A stretch of DNA of 64,000 nucleotides from Adiantum capillus-veneris (taxonomy: Eukaryota; Streptophyta; Polypodiopsida; Polypodiales; Pteridaceae), in contig CM043959.1 of the NCBI GenBank assembly GCA_014529385.2, positions 14,879,809 to 14,943,808 on the forward strand. The letters run 5' to 3'. Below are positions 1 through 9,832 of this stretch, one piece after another. A model generated the notes under the pieces. It searched no databases. It saw only the letters and a program-made list of their open reading frames with translations, and was not told the DNA's origin. The translations under genes were made by a program, and so were the position numbers. Numbering within the stretch: position 1 is the stretch's first letter; each line of letters begins with the position of its first letter.

Positions 1-302
1 TAATAGTGATCCGAGAATACTTGTTGGGCCATTAGTAAGCTAGGTGGTTCAAATTCTACGTCATCCAACTGCACAAGGGTAACCATGTGAATTGGGACTA
101 TATCGTATCCTTCTTCCTCACAAAACCTTGTTGGTGTAGATTCGTTAACACATACATCCATTGTGGCCAAGATTTGAGTCCACTGAAATGGCTCAAATAG
201 ATGTTCTGGAAATGGTTCTAGAACATATGTGGCATCATCACAATCTCGCTCTAGTATACAATCTTCTTGTCTTAGGCTCCCATGTTCTGAAGCTCCGCAC
301 AT
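1..302 (-). pseudogene. Continuation of gypsy pol linker, cut by window edge
   Basis: After the TAG at 303-305 the same minus frame stays open for 100 codons to the window edge (begins MCGASEHGSLRQEDCILERD, then acidic and aromatic residues). In gypsy pol this would be the spacer between protease and reverse transcriptase. No motif is recognised. It is partial because the window ends. Confidence 0.5.
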
Positions 303-1223
303 CTAAATTGGAGTATCCTTGTTAATCCAAGTAGGGAACTTAGATTCGGTTGATGAGATTGAATCAAACTCTTGGATTGGCGCTTTCATTACATCACGAT
401 AAGAGTGATCTTTCAGATTAACTCGAGTGATAGATCCTACTTGCATCAAATATAAGTAATTGTTGCCCCAATCATGAATCAACTGGACTTGTCTCATGAA
501 TGGTTCACCTAGAATGATTTCATAGTTCAATTTCTTTTCAAAATCCACAATCACAAAAGTACGTTGATAGTCGATTCCACAAGAATTGACTATTACTTGT
601 TCAAGTAGCCCAAGAGGTCGTTCACTATGACCATCAACTAATTGTAATTTCATTCTAGTCTTTCGGATGGCAGGTTTTCCCCACGACTCTTAGACAGCCT
701 TGGTTGCTATAGCAATACCCGCTCCACTGTCTAGTATAGCCATTGTTTCTACATCGTTATATTTCACAGGAAGAGTAATGCTCCACTCTTTCCCTTCACA
801 GTAGTCTCCTACTTTGTTGATAGGAACTGACTTGAGAACCTTTGATTGATGAGCATCAGGCTTGATACTCTTCAACTGTTCAGGAGTTAGTCCCTTGATT
901 CCCACTTTCTCTAGAGTTTTTCTAAGATCAATCCACAAGTATGAACGAACCTTAAGCAGTTCTCCTAGAGTGAGGGTACATTGGATAGGTGTCGACATTA
1001 TGGATTGAAGATTCTCCACCTTCTGTGTTTGCTTCGCACTGCTGATTTTCATAGTTTTACACACTATCGAGCTTTCTTCGTTATCCCCTAAGTATGATGG
1101 TAGTGTCCTGATGGTTATAGGCTTAGAGAAATCTGATGTATCAGATCCCCAATCTCTATCCAATGATGGTGCTTTGATACCAGTATCAAATGGAGGGCTA
1201 TCTAGCCAAATATGATGTATCAA
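303..1223 (-). pseudogene. Gypsy retropepsin-like protease region
   Basis: The segment 690-1223 ends with WSITLPVKYNDVETMAILDSG followed by AG, an aspartic protease active-site motif of the form (I/L)(D)SGA. After a frame break at about 655-690, 303-653 continues with TFVIVDFEKKLNYEIILGEP, matching the second half of retropepsin (the usual ILG motif). Such proteases cut the gag-pol polyprotein. The start of the 690-1223 frame lies in a tandem duplication, so its N-terminus is artificial. A TAG at 303-305 ends the frame, but the same frame reopens down to base 1. Confidence 0.65.
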
Positions 1224-1292
1224 ATCTGCAATCTCCGTCTAATGATGGTGCTTTGATACCAGTATCAAATGGAGGGCTATCTAGCCAAACTT
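1135..1292. repeat. 79-bp tandem duplication (two copies)
   Basis: Copies at 1135-1213 and 1214-1292 share a nearly identical core that includes GATGGTGCTTTGATACCAGT. Because 79 is not a multiple of three, the duplication breaks the frame of the gypsy pol relic. Confidence 0.9.
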
Positions 1293-1439
1293 CTTCAATA
1301 GGAGCTGATTTGAAAGTCAAACTCCCATCATTGACTTCTCTTACTTTTCCCCATAAGTACTTTGGCCAATCTTCTTCTACTAGAGGAATCCCATCCTCAC
1401 TATCAGGTATGATACGCTCTGAAATTTCATGTTTCTGGT

Positions 1440-1990
1440 GAGGTTCTTCTAGGATTTCCTCTTTTTTACTTTGGGATTTGTATCTACGTTTTTAGCTTCT
1501 TCTTCAATTTCCTCTTTTGTTCTCTAGCATTTCTTGCATGATTCTTACCAAGCTTTGCAGCTTCCATGTCTGGGGTTGGGTAATTCTTCCACTTGGTTTC
1601 CATGTTTTGGCTAGCTTTCAATCCTGCTTGAAATGCTTCCAAAGCAGCATGAATTGGCTCATAAACTTTATCAACAAAAATAGATCCTCCTGACTTGGGC
1701 TCTGATTCTGTAAATTCAATCCCGGATTCTTTAATGCGTTCTTCAAGCGGCTTTTGAGCTTTCTTTTCAATTTCTTATTTTTGTTTTTGTTTCTGAATCT
1801 CATATCGTTGACGTCTTTTCCTCTTGGAATCCTGTGAAGATTGCTTAGTACTTTCAAGTTCATCCATAGAGTTTTGTTTTTGTTTTTTTGCTTGAGCTCT
1901 AGTAACCACCTTTATTGGGATAGTTTGCTTGTTTTCTGATGAACGCGGGGTTAAAACTTGCACTATATTGACTATAGTTTTACCCTTGTT
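1440..1990 (-). pseudogene. Gypsy gag-protease linker, frameshifted
   Basis: This stretch joins the zinc-knuckle region to the protease. It is Lys/Gln/Glu-rich in all three minus frames in turn. One piece reads VVTRAQAKKQKQNSMDELE (about 1963-1775), and another reads FVDKVYEPIHAALEAF and then KLGKNHARNAREQKRK. The frame has to change at least twice to keep sensible protein. The TRAQAK motif is common in plant gypsy linkers. No catalytic residues lie here. Confidence 0.55.
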
Positions 1991-2101
1991 GGCTAGGTTT
2001 CTAGGACAATCTTTTGGAAAATGACCTCCCTTCTTGCCAGATTGAAGGCAATATGCCTCTACAGGATTGGCATTTTTGTCAGATTTTGGGCATTCATTCT
2101 T

Positions 2102-3007
2102 TCAGTGCTCATGTGATGCACAGTTGTGACAATTCCCAGTCTTGGGTTTCATCATAGGTTTCACCATCGGCGATCTTGGGCCTGGGTGAGCTACATAGTA
2201 GACCGGAGTTGGTTCTTGGGGAGCGTAATAAACTTGTTCCTCTATCGCTGATGGATGTGAACTGTACCAGTCCCCTTCCATCATGACAGTAGATGGAGTT
2301 GTGTCTTGATAAGGAGTGACTGACACTAAATCCTGTTCATCTCCTGCTCCTTCAGAATGCATATACTTCGCTGGTATGGCATTATTTCCAGGTAATGGTG
2401 GCTGATGTCCTAAGACAGGTTGAGGTCTATCCATGGCCATAGGCATCTTTTGTACATGTGCTACATTAGGTGGATATCTATACATTTGTTGCCCTTGTGG
2501 TCTCATGGGCATATATTGTACATTCCCATCATGTTTAGGCCTGTGATAGCATTCATGGGTTTCATGATTGGTCCATTTTCCTTCTACCGCACACCATTTT
2601 TGGGGTCTTCTAGGTTGTCCAGGTGGTAAGCCTTGACCAGGTCCCCTAACTGGCAACTTCTGCAGGTTACTCACCACCTCATTCATCCTCTTTAACATAT
2701 CCTCTATGGCAGTCATAGGAGCTGTGGTTGTGGCTCCTACTTGAGTTGGTATTGTCGATACAGATTTTTCACTTTGAGAATCTTTCATCGTGACTTCCTC
2801 ACTATAGATATCACAATTGTCTCCCAAATCTATTGCTTCTGAAATACAAGCCTCTAGAGTGGTATGTTTCTTGCTATAAAGCATGGCATGTAACTCTCTA
2901 TTCACTAATCCTTCTAGGAACAAAGAAACTAATCGTTCCTCAGTTGGGATTTCTAATTCTAGACATCTAGCAATATATTGCTTCATGCGACTAGAACAGT
3001 CCCTCAC
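2102..3007 (-). pseudogene. Ty3/gypsy gag capsid domain and first zinc knuckle
   Basis: About 301 codons are open. The N-terminal part (RDCSSRMKQYIARC... then LVSLFLEGLVNRELHAML) has the pattern of plant gypsy capsid proteins, which package element RNA. A Pro/Gln/Met-rich spacer follows, then a CHNC-x4-H zinc knuckle that meets a TGA where a Trp is usual. Beyond that stop the same frame continues through a second Cys/His cluster (YCLQSGKKGGHFPKDC) to about 1985. Upstream, 3008-3052 still reads as gag (AQIYSFKQKQGKSV) with a frame break near the start. Not functional as it stands. Confidence 0.8.
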
Positions 3008-3150
3008 TGATTTCCCTTGTTTCTGCTTGAAGCTATAGATTTGAGCTATGTATTATGTTTGATCCTTGTTTTAGAACAAGCAGCAACAAATGGGATTTGG
3101 GTGTTTTGAGCATTGACCATTGCTATAGCAACTGTGGGGGGGGGGGTTGC

Positions 3151-3300
3151 TAAAATTGATTTGCACTAGCCCAACAAACTTGCGTGGCCATCTCCAATGA
3201 ACCTTAGAAGAAAAGCTGGGCTTGAGAATGGTGGATGATTGTTGATTTGAGGATCTTGTGGATAAATGGATCCATCACATCAGATATCTATATTCTTTGG
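3151..3300 (-). pseudogene. Fragment related to the start of the transposase-like gene
   Basis: The minus strand reads KNIDI, stop, CDGSIYPQDPQ, NNHPPFSSPAFLLRFIGDG and HASLLG. The plus-strand gene 0.7 kb away has KHIDLWTDGSIYPPDPQTG, then LVRFVGDGDDGLFGYC. The two line up residue by residue over about 40 positions, so they are homologous fragments in opposite orientation. Two in-frame stops make this copy dead. Confidence 0.65.
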
Positions 3301-3308
3301 TCCACAAC

Positions 3309-3430
3309 ATCTAAGGGTATTCCTAATTAAGAGCCCTATAATCTACGCACATCTGCATAGATCCATCTTTCTTCTTTACTAGAAGAATGGGTGATGTCCA
3401 TGGACTCGAACTAGGTCTAATATATTAGGG
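3309..3430 (-). pseudogene. Gypsy reverse transcriptase N-terminal fragment
   Basis: The minus strand reads [18 protein letters not shown], then CVDYRALN and a stop. This is the well-known start of gypsy RT (SPxxSPxxLVKKKDG...CxDYRxLN). It lies upstream of gag on the same strand, where RT does not belong, so it is a remnant of another element or a rearrangement. Only about 40 codons remain. Confidence 0.8.
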
Positions 3431-3838
3431 CCAAAAACGGCTCAAAAGGGCTGTGTAACTAGTTGAAAAGTTGGCATTTTTGCAGAGGTTTGACTGGTCA
3501 AAATGGTTTTATATTTAGCCATTGAGCATATATTTTCCATATCTAGAGCATTTAAGACATTTGTAGAGATAAAACTTTAAAATTAAGAAACGTCACTTTC
3601 ATAATTGGTATCCCTTGATTTTTGTGCACCGTTAAGAGTTTTGGCGGTGAAGAACGTCTCTTTTTAAATTTCAAATGATAAAAACTATAATACCTTTTTC
3701 TCACGTTCAAATGATAAAAAGCATAATACCTTTTTCTCACCTTCTTTTACGACATAACCTTCTTCACCTTTGCAGTCTTTTGCAGCATAACCTTCTTTTC
3801 CATAAGCAGAACCATCACCATTTCCATTTTTATATGAA
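3431..3838 (+). promoter_or_regulatory. Upstream/5' leader region of the transposase-like gene
   Basis: There is no coding signal. It contains a short direct repeat (CAAATGATAAAAA...ATACCTTTTTCTCAC at about 3673-3705 and 3710-3742) and two copies of an ATAACCTTCTT motif (about 3754 and 3788) just before the first ATG at 3839. The repeats and position suggest a promoter/leader, but no clear TATA box can be assigned. Confidence 0.3.
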
Positions 3839-4227
3839 ATGGAGGATTCAAACACCTCTAATCATAAATTTCACTTGAATATCAAATTACACCAGGAATA
3901 TGCAACTACTCGAAGTGTCAATCAAAGGCCTTGTAAAGATGTCCAAGAAGCAAACCAGCTACAAAGAGAAGGAAAGAAGCATATTGATTTATGGACAGAT
4001 GGTAGCATTTATCCACCGGACCCACAAACAGGAAGGTACCCCTCATTTCATTCGTCTCATGACTTAGTGAGATTTGTTGGAGACGGAGATGATGGTTTGT
4101 TTGGCTACTGTACTAGGCTCTTTCAATCACATAATTACTTTGTCCACTATATTTCTTATCTCCAAAGCTTGATTGGTCTAAGAGAAACACAAATGAAAGG
4201 ACTAGAAGGAAAAGTTAAAGATTTGAT
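3839..4227 (+). pseudogene. 5' part of transposase-like gene, split by copia
   Basis: This is an open frame of about 130 codons from ATG at 3839. Its last sense codons of element origin stop at the TTGAT target duplication (4223-4227); the next three codons and stop belong to the copia LTR. The sequence has the block GSIYPPDPQ...LVRFVGDGDDGLFGYC and a C-terminal helical part (SYLQSLIGLRETQMKGLEGK). I do not recognise the domain. If the copia element is removed, the coding sequence continues at 9838, but in another frame, so there is at least one frameshift or a missed intron at the junction. The pairing with the downstream part is inferred from the shared target-site duplication. Confidence 0.6.
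4223..4227. repeat. Copia target-site duplication, left copy (TTGAT)
   Basis: TTGAT directly precedes the left LTR and is repeated at 9833-9837 directly after the right LTR. A 5-bp duplication is normal for Ty1/copia integration. Confidence 0.95.
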
Positions 4228-5013
4228 TGTTAGGAAATAAGACGTAGCGAAATAGATAATTGAGTAGATTACTTAATGGAGAGAGACAAATTTATATACA
4301 CGAGATTATAGAGAGAGAGAGAGAGAGAGTACACACGATATACGTGGTTCACCCAATGTGGGCTACGTCCATGGGAAAGCAGCCACTCAATGGCTTTAGT
4401 ACTTCAAAACAAGAAGTAGTTTACAAAGGGATTAAACCCTTGATAGAGCTCCCGCCTTGCTTCACTCTCACCACCTCACACTCACGTTGTTGCATCAACT
4501 TCACACTATGAAATGTGTGTAGAAATGGCCTCCTTTTATAGGCCAAAAGGGCTGCCCTCTCTTATGAGAGACAGCCATGTGTAGCCGCCCTTGTGCGAAT
4601 AAGTCCAAATCGGACCCTCCAATCCGCCCATGTGTGGCCGCCCTTGAGAAGACAAGTCTGCTTTTGAATTCGGCCACCGGCCACCGGTCATTGACTTCCG
4701 ACCACCGGCCACCGGCCATCGGCCATTGACTACCAGCCACCGGCCAACCGATTGGTTGTTTTCCGACCACTTTCCGGCCGCCAGCCGGCCATAATATTCT
4801 GGAGAAAAAGAATATTCCGGTGAAAAAAAAAGTCTCGGGGGCGGAGGCCCCCGAGGCCTTTAAAGTTGCCCCTGATTCTTGTCCGTGAAAATTTTGGTTT
4901 CCTGTGAGTGATTTTCCTTCACGCACGATGGCTTCTCCTCATAATGGGGGCCTTACAAATGTGCGCTTTTACCACAGAAAATTACAAGGGTAAATCGGGA
5001 TCCATACTTAACA
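4228..5013 (-). repeat. Copia 3' LTR (left side)
   Basis: This 786-bp partner of the right LTR differs mainly in the length and make-up of the (GA)n tract (about 4310-4329), in the number of GGCCACCGG minisatellite units (about 4675-4760), and in the loop of the hairpin at 4834-4855. The TATA-like CCTATAAAAGG is at about 4531-4541. Confidence 0.95.
4834..4855. repeat. LTR hairpin, loop GGAG
   Basis: The arms CTCGGGGGC and GCCCCCGAG flank GGAG. The matching hairpin of the other LTR (9653-9674) has the same arms but the loop CTCC, which is the reverse complement. Confidence 0.9.
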
Positions 5014-5024
5014 ATCTCCCACTT
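5014..5024 (-). other. Copia polypurine tract
   Basis: The minus strand reads AAGTGGGAGAT directly before the 3' LTR, the place and base make-up of the plus-strand primer. Confidence 0.85.
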
Positions 5025-5073
5025 GGAGACTGATCTCCAAACCAAACCTGTGACTGCTTTCCATTCTGGCTTC

Positions 5074-8000
5074 TTATCCTTGAATGCCGATTGAAGATGA
5101 GCAAAAGCTCAACTTCTCCTTGTTGACCACCTTTGTAAACATGTTTGCAGGATTTTCACTTGTATGCACCTTTCCTAGCTTTAGTTGTCCCTCTTCCAAA
5201 AGAGTGCGTATGAAGTGATATCTCACCTCAATGTGCTTTGTCCTTGAATGAAAGGTTGAGTTCTTCGCAAGATGGATAGCGCTTTGGCTATCACTGTACA
5301 AGACACAATTGTCTTGTTTGAATCCAAGCTCTTCTAAGAATCTGTGAAGCCACATAATTTCTTTGCTTGCCTCCGTCATTGCTACATACTCTGCTTCCGT
5401 GGTAGAAAGTGAAACCACTTTCTGCAGCTTTGAAGCCCAGCTTACTGTTGTGCCTCCAACCGTGAACACATAGCCACTAGTGCTCCTTCGAGTATCTTTG
5501 TCACCTGCCATATCTGCATCAGCATACCCTTCTAGAAAAATATCAGTTCCTCCAAAATACAAAGCATTTGTTGTTGTCCCTTTTAGATACCTAAGTATCC
5601 ACTTCACAGCTTGCCAATGCTCTTTACCTGGGTTGTCCATGAACCTACTCACAACTCCCACTGCATGTGCAATGTCTGGCCTTGTCCAGACCATAGCATA
5701 CATTAGAGAACCTACCGCTGCAGCATATGGAACTTTAGACATATAGGCTATCTCCTCTTGTGTCTTTGGACACATATCCTTCGTTAATTAAAAATGACCA
5801 GCCAAAGGTGTAGAAACTTGTTTTGCATTTTGCATTGCAAACCTTTCTACTACCTTCTTGATGTAATCTTCTTGAGATAGCTTTATTGTCTTCTTCGTCC
5901 TGTCCCTTGATATTTTCATACCAAGTATCCTCTTTGCAGCACCTAAATCTTTCATTGAAAAAGATTTGGACAGCTCCTCTTTTAGGTCTTTGATGTCTTG
6001 CATGTTAGCACTTGCAATCAACATGTCATCAACATACAACATTAGGATGATGAATTTCCCATCTCCCAAATTCTCCGTGTAGACGCAGTGATCCGAGTTG
6101 CATCTTGTGAATCCGTGATCCAACATCCATTGATCAAACTTCAAGTACCATTGTCTTGATGCTTGCTTTAAACCATACAAGCTCTTCTTTAATCTACAAA
6201 CCATTTTCTCCTTACCTTTTACTTCATACCCCTTTGGTTGAAGCATGTAGATTTCCTCCTCTAAGTCACCGTGAGGGAATGCCGTATTTACATCCATTTG
6301 CTCGAGATTTAGATCATGAGCAGCCACAAGGCTTAAGACAAGCCTAATTGAGTTCATTTTTACAACAGGAGAAAATATTTCGTTGAAGTCAATACCTTTC
6401 TTTTGAGAAAACCCTTTTACCACAAGCCTAGACTTGTACCTTTTCTTCCCACCTTCTTCTTCCTTCAGCTTGTACACCCATTTGTTTTGAAGTGCCCGCT
6501 TATCTTTAGGCAACTCAACCAACTCCCATGTTTGGTTGCGATGTAGTGAGTCCATCTCCACTTGCATGCTCTTCGTCCATTCTTCTTTGGATTCATGTTG
6601 CATAGCTTCTTCGTATGATTCCGGCTCTCCAGAATCTGAGATAAAGAGATGGTTGAAGGAAGGAACAAACCTTTCTGGAGGTCTACTTGCTCTTGTAGAT
6701 CTTCGAGGAATAGGTTGAGGCTCCTCATTTGGTTGACGTTGTTGCACATTGTCACCGTTTGCAGTCCTTGAGTCTTCACCGTCCTCAAGCTCCATGTACT
6801 CATCACTTGTTTCTTTTGTTTGTTTTCTTTCCAAGTAATCTTTGTACATATTTTGTTCGTTAAAAATTACATCCCTACTCCTTAAGATTTTACCATCTTC
6901 AGGATTCCATAGGCGATACCCAAAGTCTCCTTCTCCATAGCCAATGAAGAAACACTTTTTGGACTTTGCATCTAACTTTGATCTTAGGCTTCTATCTATG
7001 TGCATGAAAGCCTCACACCCAAACACTTTGAGAAATGCATAATTCACTGGTTTACCTGTCCATGCCTCTTCTAGAACTCCCCCATCCAATGCCGTTGAGG
7101 GTGACCGATTGATTAAGTACACAGACGTACTTACAGCTTCCGCCCAAAGCTCAAGCGGTAGGCCTGCATGTAGTCGCATGCTTCGTGCTCGTTCCATAAT
7201 TGTCCTGTTCATCCTTTCCGAAATCCCATTTTGTTGAGGTGTCCTTGGGGTTGTCCTTTGCCTCCGAATGCGATTGCTAGCACAAAAGCTTTCAAAAGCT
7301 TGGCTGCAATATTCGCCTCCATTGTCGGATCTGAGGCATTTAACCTTGGTACCTGTTTCATTCTCCACAAAGGCTTTCCACCTTTGAAATATGGAAAATA
7401 CATCGGATTTATTCTTCATGACATAAACCCATGTTTTTCTAGTCGCATCGTCTATGAATGTTACATAGTACAATGAGCCACCAAGTGATGGTGTACTTGC
7501 AGGACCCCAAACATCAGAATGAACCAACTCAAGTTTTTTATTTTTTCTTTCATTTCCTGATTTTTGAAATTTTACCCTCTTTTGTTTACCATAAACACAA
7601 TCTTCACAGAACTCTAAGTCCACTTCTTTCAAACCTGGTAGAAGCTTCTTTGTTTGAAGGATTTGCATTCCTTTGGCACTCATATGCCCAAGTCGGTAGT
7701 GCCACACCGCACTGTCAACTTCTATAGTTGCTGCACAAGCTGAAGGTTGCGTGCTAATAGTACACAAGTAAAGTGTACCGACTTTTTCACCCTTGGCAAC
7801 CACCAAAGATCCCTTTGAGATCTTGCACCGTTTGTTTCCGAATGCAATGTTGTGACCTTCATCGTCCAATTGTCCTGTAGAGATCAAATTTTTGCGAAGA
7901 GAAGGAACATGCCTAACATCTTTAAGCTTCCATTCATTTCCGTTAGCAGTTTTGACAGAAAGTGTACCTTTGCCGACAATCTCACAAGCTTCATCATCTC

Positions 8001-8960
8001 CCAAGTATACATTCCCAAAATTACCTTTGGTGTAGTCTTGGAAATGTTGCTTGTGTGGTGTCGCATGGAATGAAGCCCCGGAATCTACTATCCAGGAATT
8101 AGACACATTGTCTAATGAGAGAATTAGAGCATCTTGCTCTACTTTACCTGCCACATTGGCCTCCGATGTTGGCTTGTTGTCTTGAGACTCTGTCTCCTTC
8201 TTCTTCTTGGACCAGCAATCCTTCTTGACGTGGCCCTTCTTGCCGCAGTTCCAACATTCAAGAATTGACTTTGTGCGTGACTTGCTCCGCCTTGAGCGAT
8301 CACGACCCTTTTGGTTTTTGAACCTCTCCTTAAGCCTTCCTCTTGTTTCCACTGATAGTGCAGCACTTGATGATTCTCCTGTGCTTCTCCTTCGCATTTC
8401 CTCGCTTAGGAGAACACCCACAACATCATCAAACTTAAGAGTATTTGTGCCAGAGATAGAATTACTTACAGCCATCACAAGGCTGTCCCAACTATTCGGT
8501 AGAGATGATAGTATAAGGAGAGCTCGCACTTCGTCATCGAAATTGATTTTCACTGATCGAAGTTGACTTATGTTTGTGTTAAAGTCATTTAGGTGTTCTG
8601 CAACTGAACCATTCTCTGCCATCTTTAGATTGAACAAGCGCTTCATAAGAAATACCTTATTGGATGCCGATGGTTTCTCGTAGAAGTCGTCAAGTGACTT
8701 CATCAAGTCCTCCGTGGTCTTCATCTCCGAAACATTGAAGGCCACCGTTGACGCCAAGCTTAACCGGATTGTTCCCAGTGCCTTTCGATCAAGGACAATC
8801 CATGCTTCATCTGCCATTGTTGCTTCTTCGCAAGACCGCCTAGTGGCAAATAGAGGTCCTTCTGGTAGAGATAGTCTTCAATCTGCATCTTCCAATGTTG
8901 GTAGTTTTTGCCGTTGAACTTCTCAATCTTGAGCTTCCCTTCCTCCACCATAGCTCCCAC
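5074..8960 (-). pseudogene. Copia gag-pol polyprotein, one frameshift and one stop
   Basis: The gag start is at 8960 (MGAMVEEGKLKIEKFNGKNY, the usual copia opening). About one base is missing near 8818-8826, just before the long frame that begins at 8817. That frame holds the gag UBN2-type domain, a zinc knuckle (CWNCGKKGHVKKDC), protease (DSGASFHA), the GAG-pre-integrase, an integrase core (FIDDATRKTWVY...RSDNGGEY...NGISERMNRTI), and RT with YVDD (LMLYVDDMLIAS). A TAA at 5788-5790 interrupts it, and the same frame then gives RNase H (YADADMAGD, STTEAEYVAM, DSQSAIHLAK). Everything needed for a copia cycle is recognisable. The two lesions are single-base changes. Confidence 0.95.
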
Positions 8961-9010
8961 TCAATTCAAGGAATCCTTTCCTTGAGATAATTTAGCTACG
9001 AGCAAACCTT

Positions 9011-9022
9011 GCTCTGATACCA
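9011..9022 (-). other. Copia primer binding site (initiator Met tRNA)
   Basis: The minus strand reads TGGTATCAGAGC two bases inside the 5' LTR. This is the standard plant copia site complementary to the 3' end of initiator methionine tRNA, where minus-strand DNA synthesis starts. Confidence 0.95.
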
Positions 9023-9024
9023 GT

Positions 9025-9071
9025 TGTTAGGAAATAAGACGTAGCTAAATAGATAATTGAGTAGATTATAG

Positions 9072-9112
<41 letters not shown>

Positions 9113-9832
9113 CACGATATACGTGGTTCACCCAATGTGGGCTACGTCCACGGGAAAGCAGCCACTCAATGGCTTTAGTACTTCAAAACAAGAAGTAGTT
9201 TACAAAGGGATTAAACCCTTGATAGAGCTCCCGCCTTGCTTCACTCTCACCACCTCACACTCACCTTGTTGCATCAACTTCACACTATGAAATGTGTGTA
9301 GAAATGGCCTCCTTTTATAGGCCAAAAGGGCTGCCCTCTCTTATGAGAGACAGCCATGTGTAGCCCCCCTTGTGCGAATAAGTCCAAATCGGACCCTCCA
9401 ATCCGCTTATGTGTGGCCGCCCTTGAGAAGACAAGTCCGCTTTTGAATTCCGCCACCGGCCATTGAATTCGGCCACTGGCCACCCGCCATTGACTTCTGA
9501 CCACCGGCCACCGGCCACTGACTTCCGACCGCCGGCCATCGGCCATTGACTACCGGCCACCGGCCAACCGATCGGTTGTTTTCCGACCACTTTCCGACCG
9601 CCGTCCTGCCATAATATTCCGGAGAAAAAGAATATTCCGACGAAAAAAAAGTCTCGGGGGCCTCCGCCCCCGAGGCCTTTAAAGTTGCCCCTGATTCTTG
9701 TCCGTGAAAATTTTGGTTTCCGGTGAGTGATTTTCCTTCACGCACGATGGCTTCTCCTCATAATGGGGGCCTTACAAATGTGCGCTTTTACCACAGAAAA
9801 TTACAAGGGTAAATCAGGCTCCATACTTAACA
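9025..9832 (-). repeat. Copia 5' LTR (right side)
   Basis: This 808-bp repeat matches 4228-5013. On the minus strand it starts TGTTAAGTATGG and ends CCTAACA. A TATA-like CCTATAAAAGG lies at about 9311-9320. It also holds a (GA)n tract at about 9071-9109, a GC-rich minisatellite of GGCCACCGG units (about 9445-9570), and a perfect 9-bp stem hairpin at 9653-9674. Confidence 0.95.
9653..9674. repeat. LTR hairpin, loop CTCC
   Basis: The arms CTCGGGGGC and GCCCCCGAG flank CTCC. The loop is inverted relative to the left LTR hairpin at 4834-4855. Confidence 0.9.

Larger units (their letters stand above)
1..3052 (-). mobile_element. Decayed Ty3/gypsy retrotransposon, gag to protease part
   Basis: Reading down the minus strand there is a capsid-type gag, a zinc-knuckle region, a long charged linker, and a retropepsin-like region that runs off the window edge. 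This is the gag-pol order of Ty3/gypsy elements; reverse transcriptase would lie beyond base 1. The reading frame is broken several times: a TGA inside the first zinc knuckle at about 2102, frame changes between about 1990 and 1450, a 79-bp tandem duplication at 1135-1292, and a TAG at 303. No LTR is visible here. I see a dead relic; its age cannot be told without LTRs. Confidence 0.8.
4228..9832 (-). mobile_element. Nearly complete Ty1/copia LTR retrotransposon
   Basis: The element has two LTRs (4228-5013 and 9025-9832) that start TGTTA and end TAACA, a 5-bp target duplication, an initiator-Met-tRNA primer binding site, a polypurine tract, and gag-pol on the minus strand. The LTRs look nearly identical outside simple-repeat and minisatellite indels, which implies a fairly recent insertion. 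It disrupts the older transposase-like gene. Gag-pol carries one frameshift and one stop, so this copy cannot make the whole polyprotein itself but could be mobilised by a sister copy. Confidence 0.95.

Noticed and set aside
4501-4926. 141-codon frame in the left LTR and similar frames at 9280-9745
   Set aside because: They lie wholly in the LTR and translate its GGCCACCGG minisatellite; lengths differ between LTRs by frame shifts.
5480-8917. Plus-strand frames inside the copia element
   Set aside because: Shadows of the gag-pol gene on the other strand.
9727-9832. First 35 codons of the long plus frame starting at 9727
   Set aside because: They are copia LTR sequence that happens to join the transposase-like frame.
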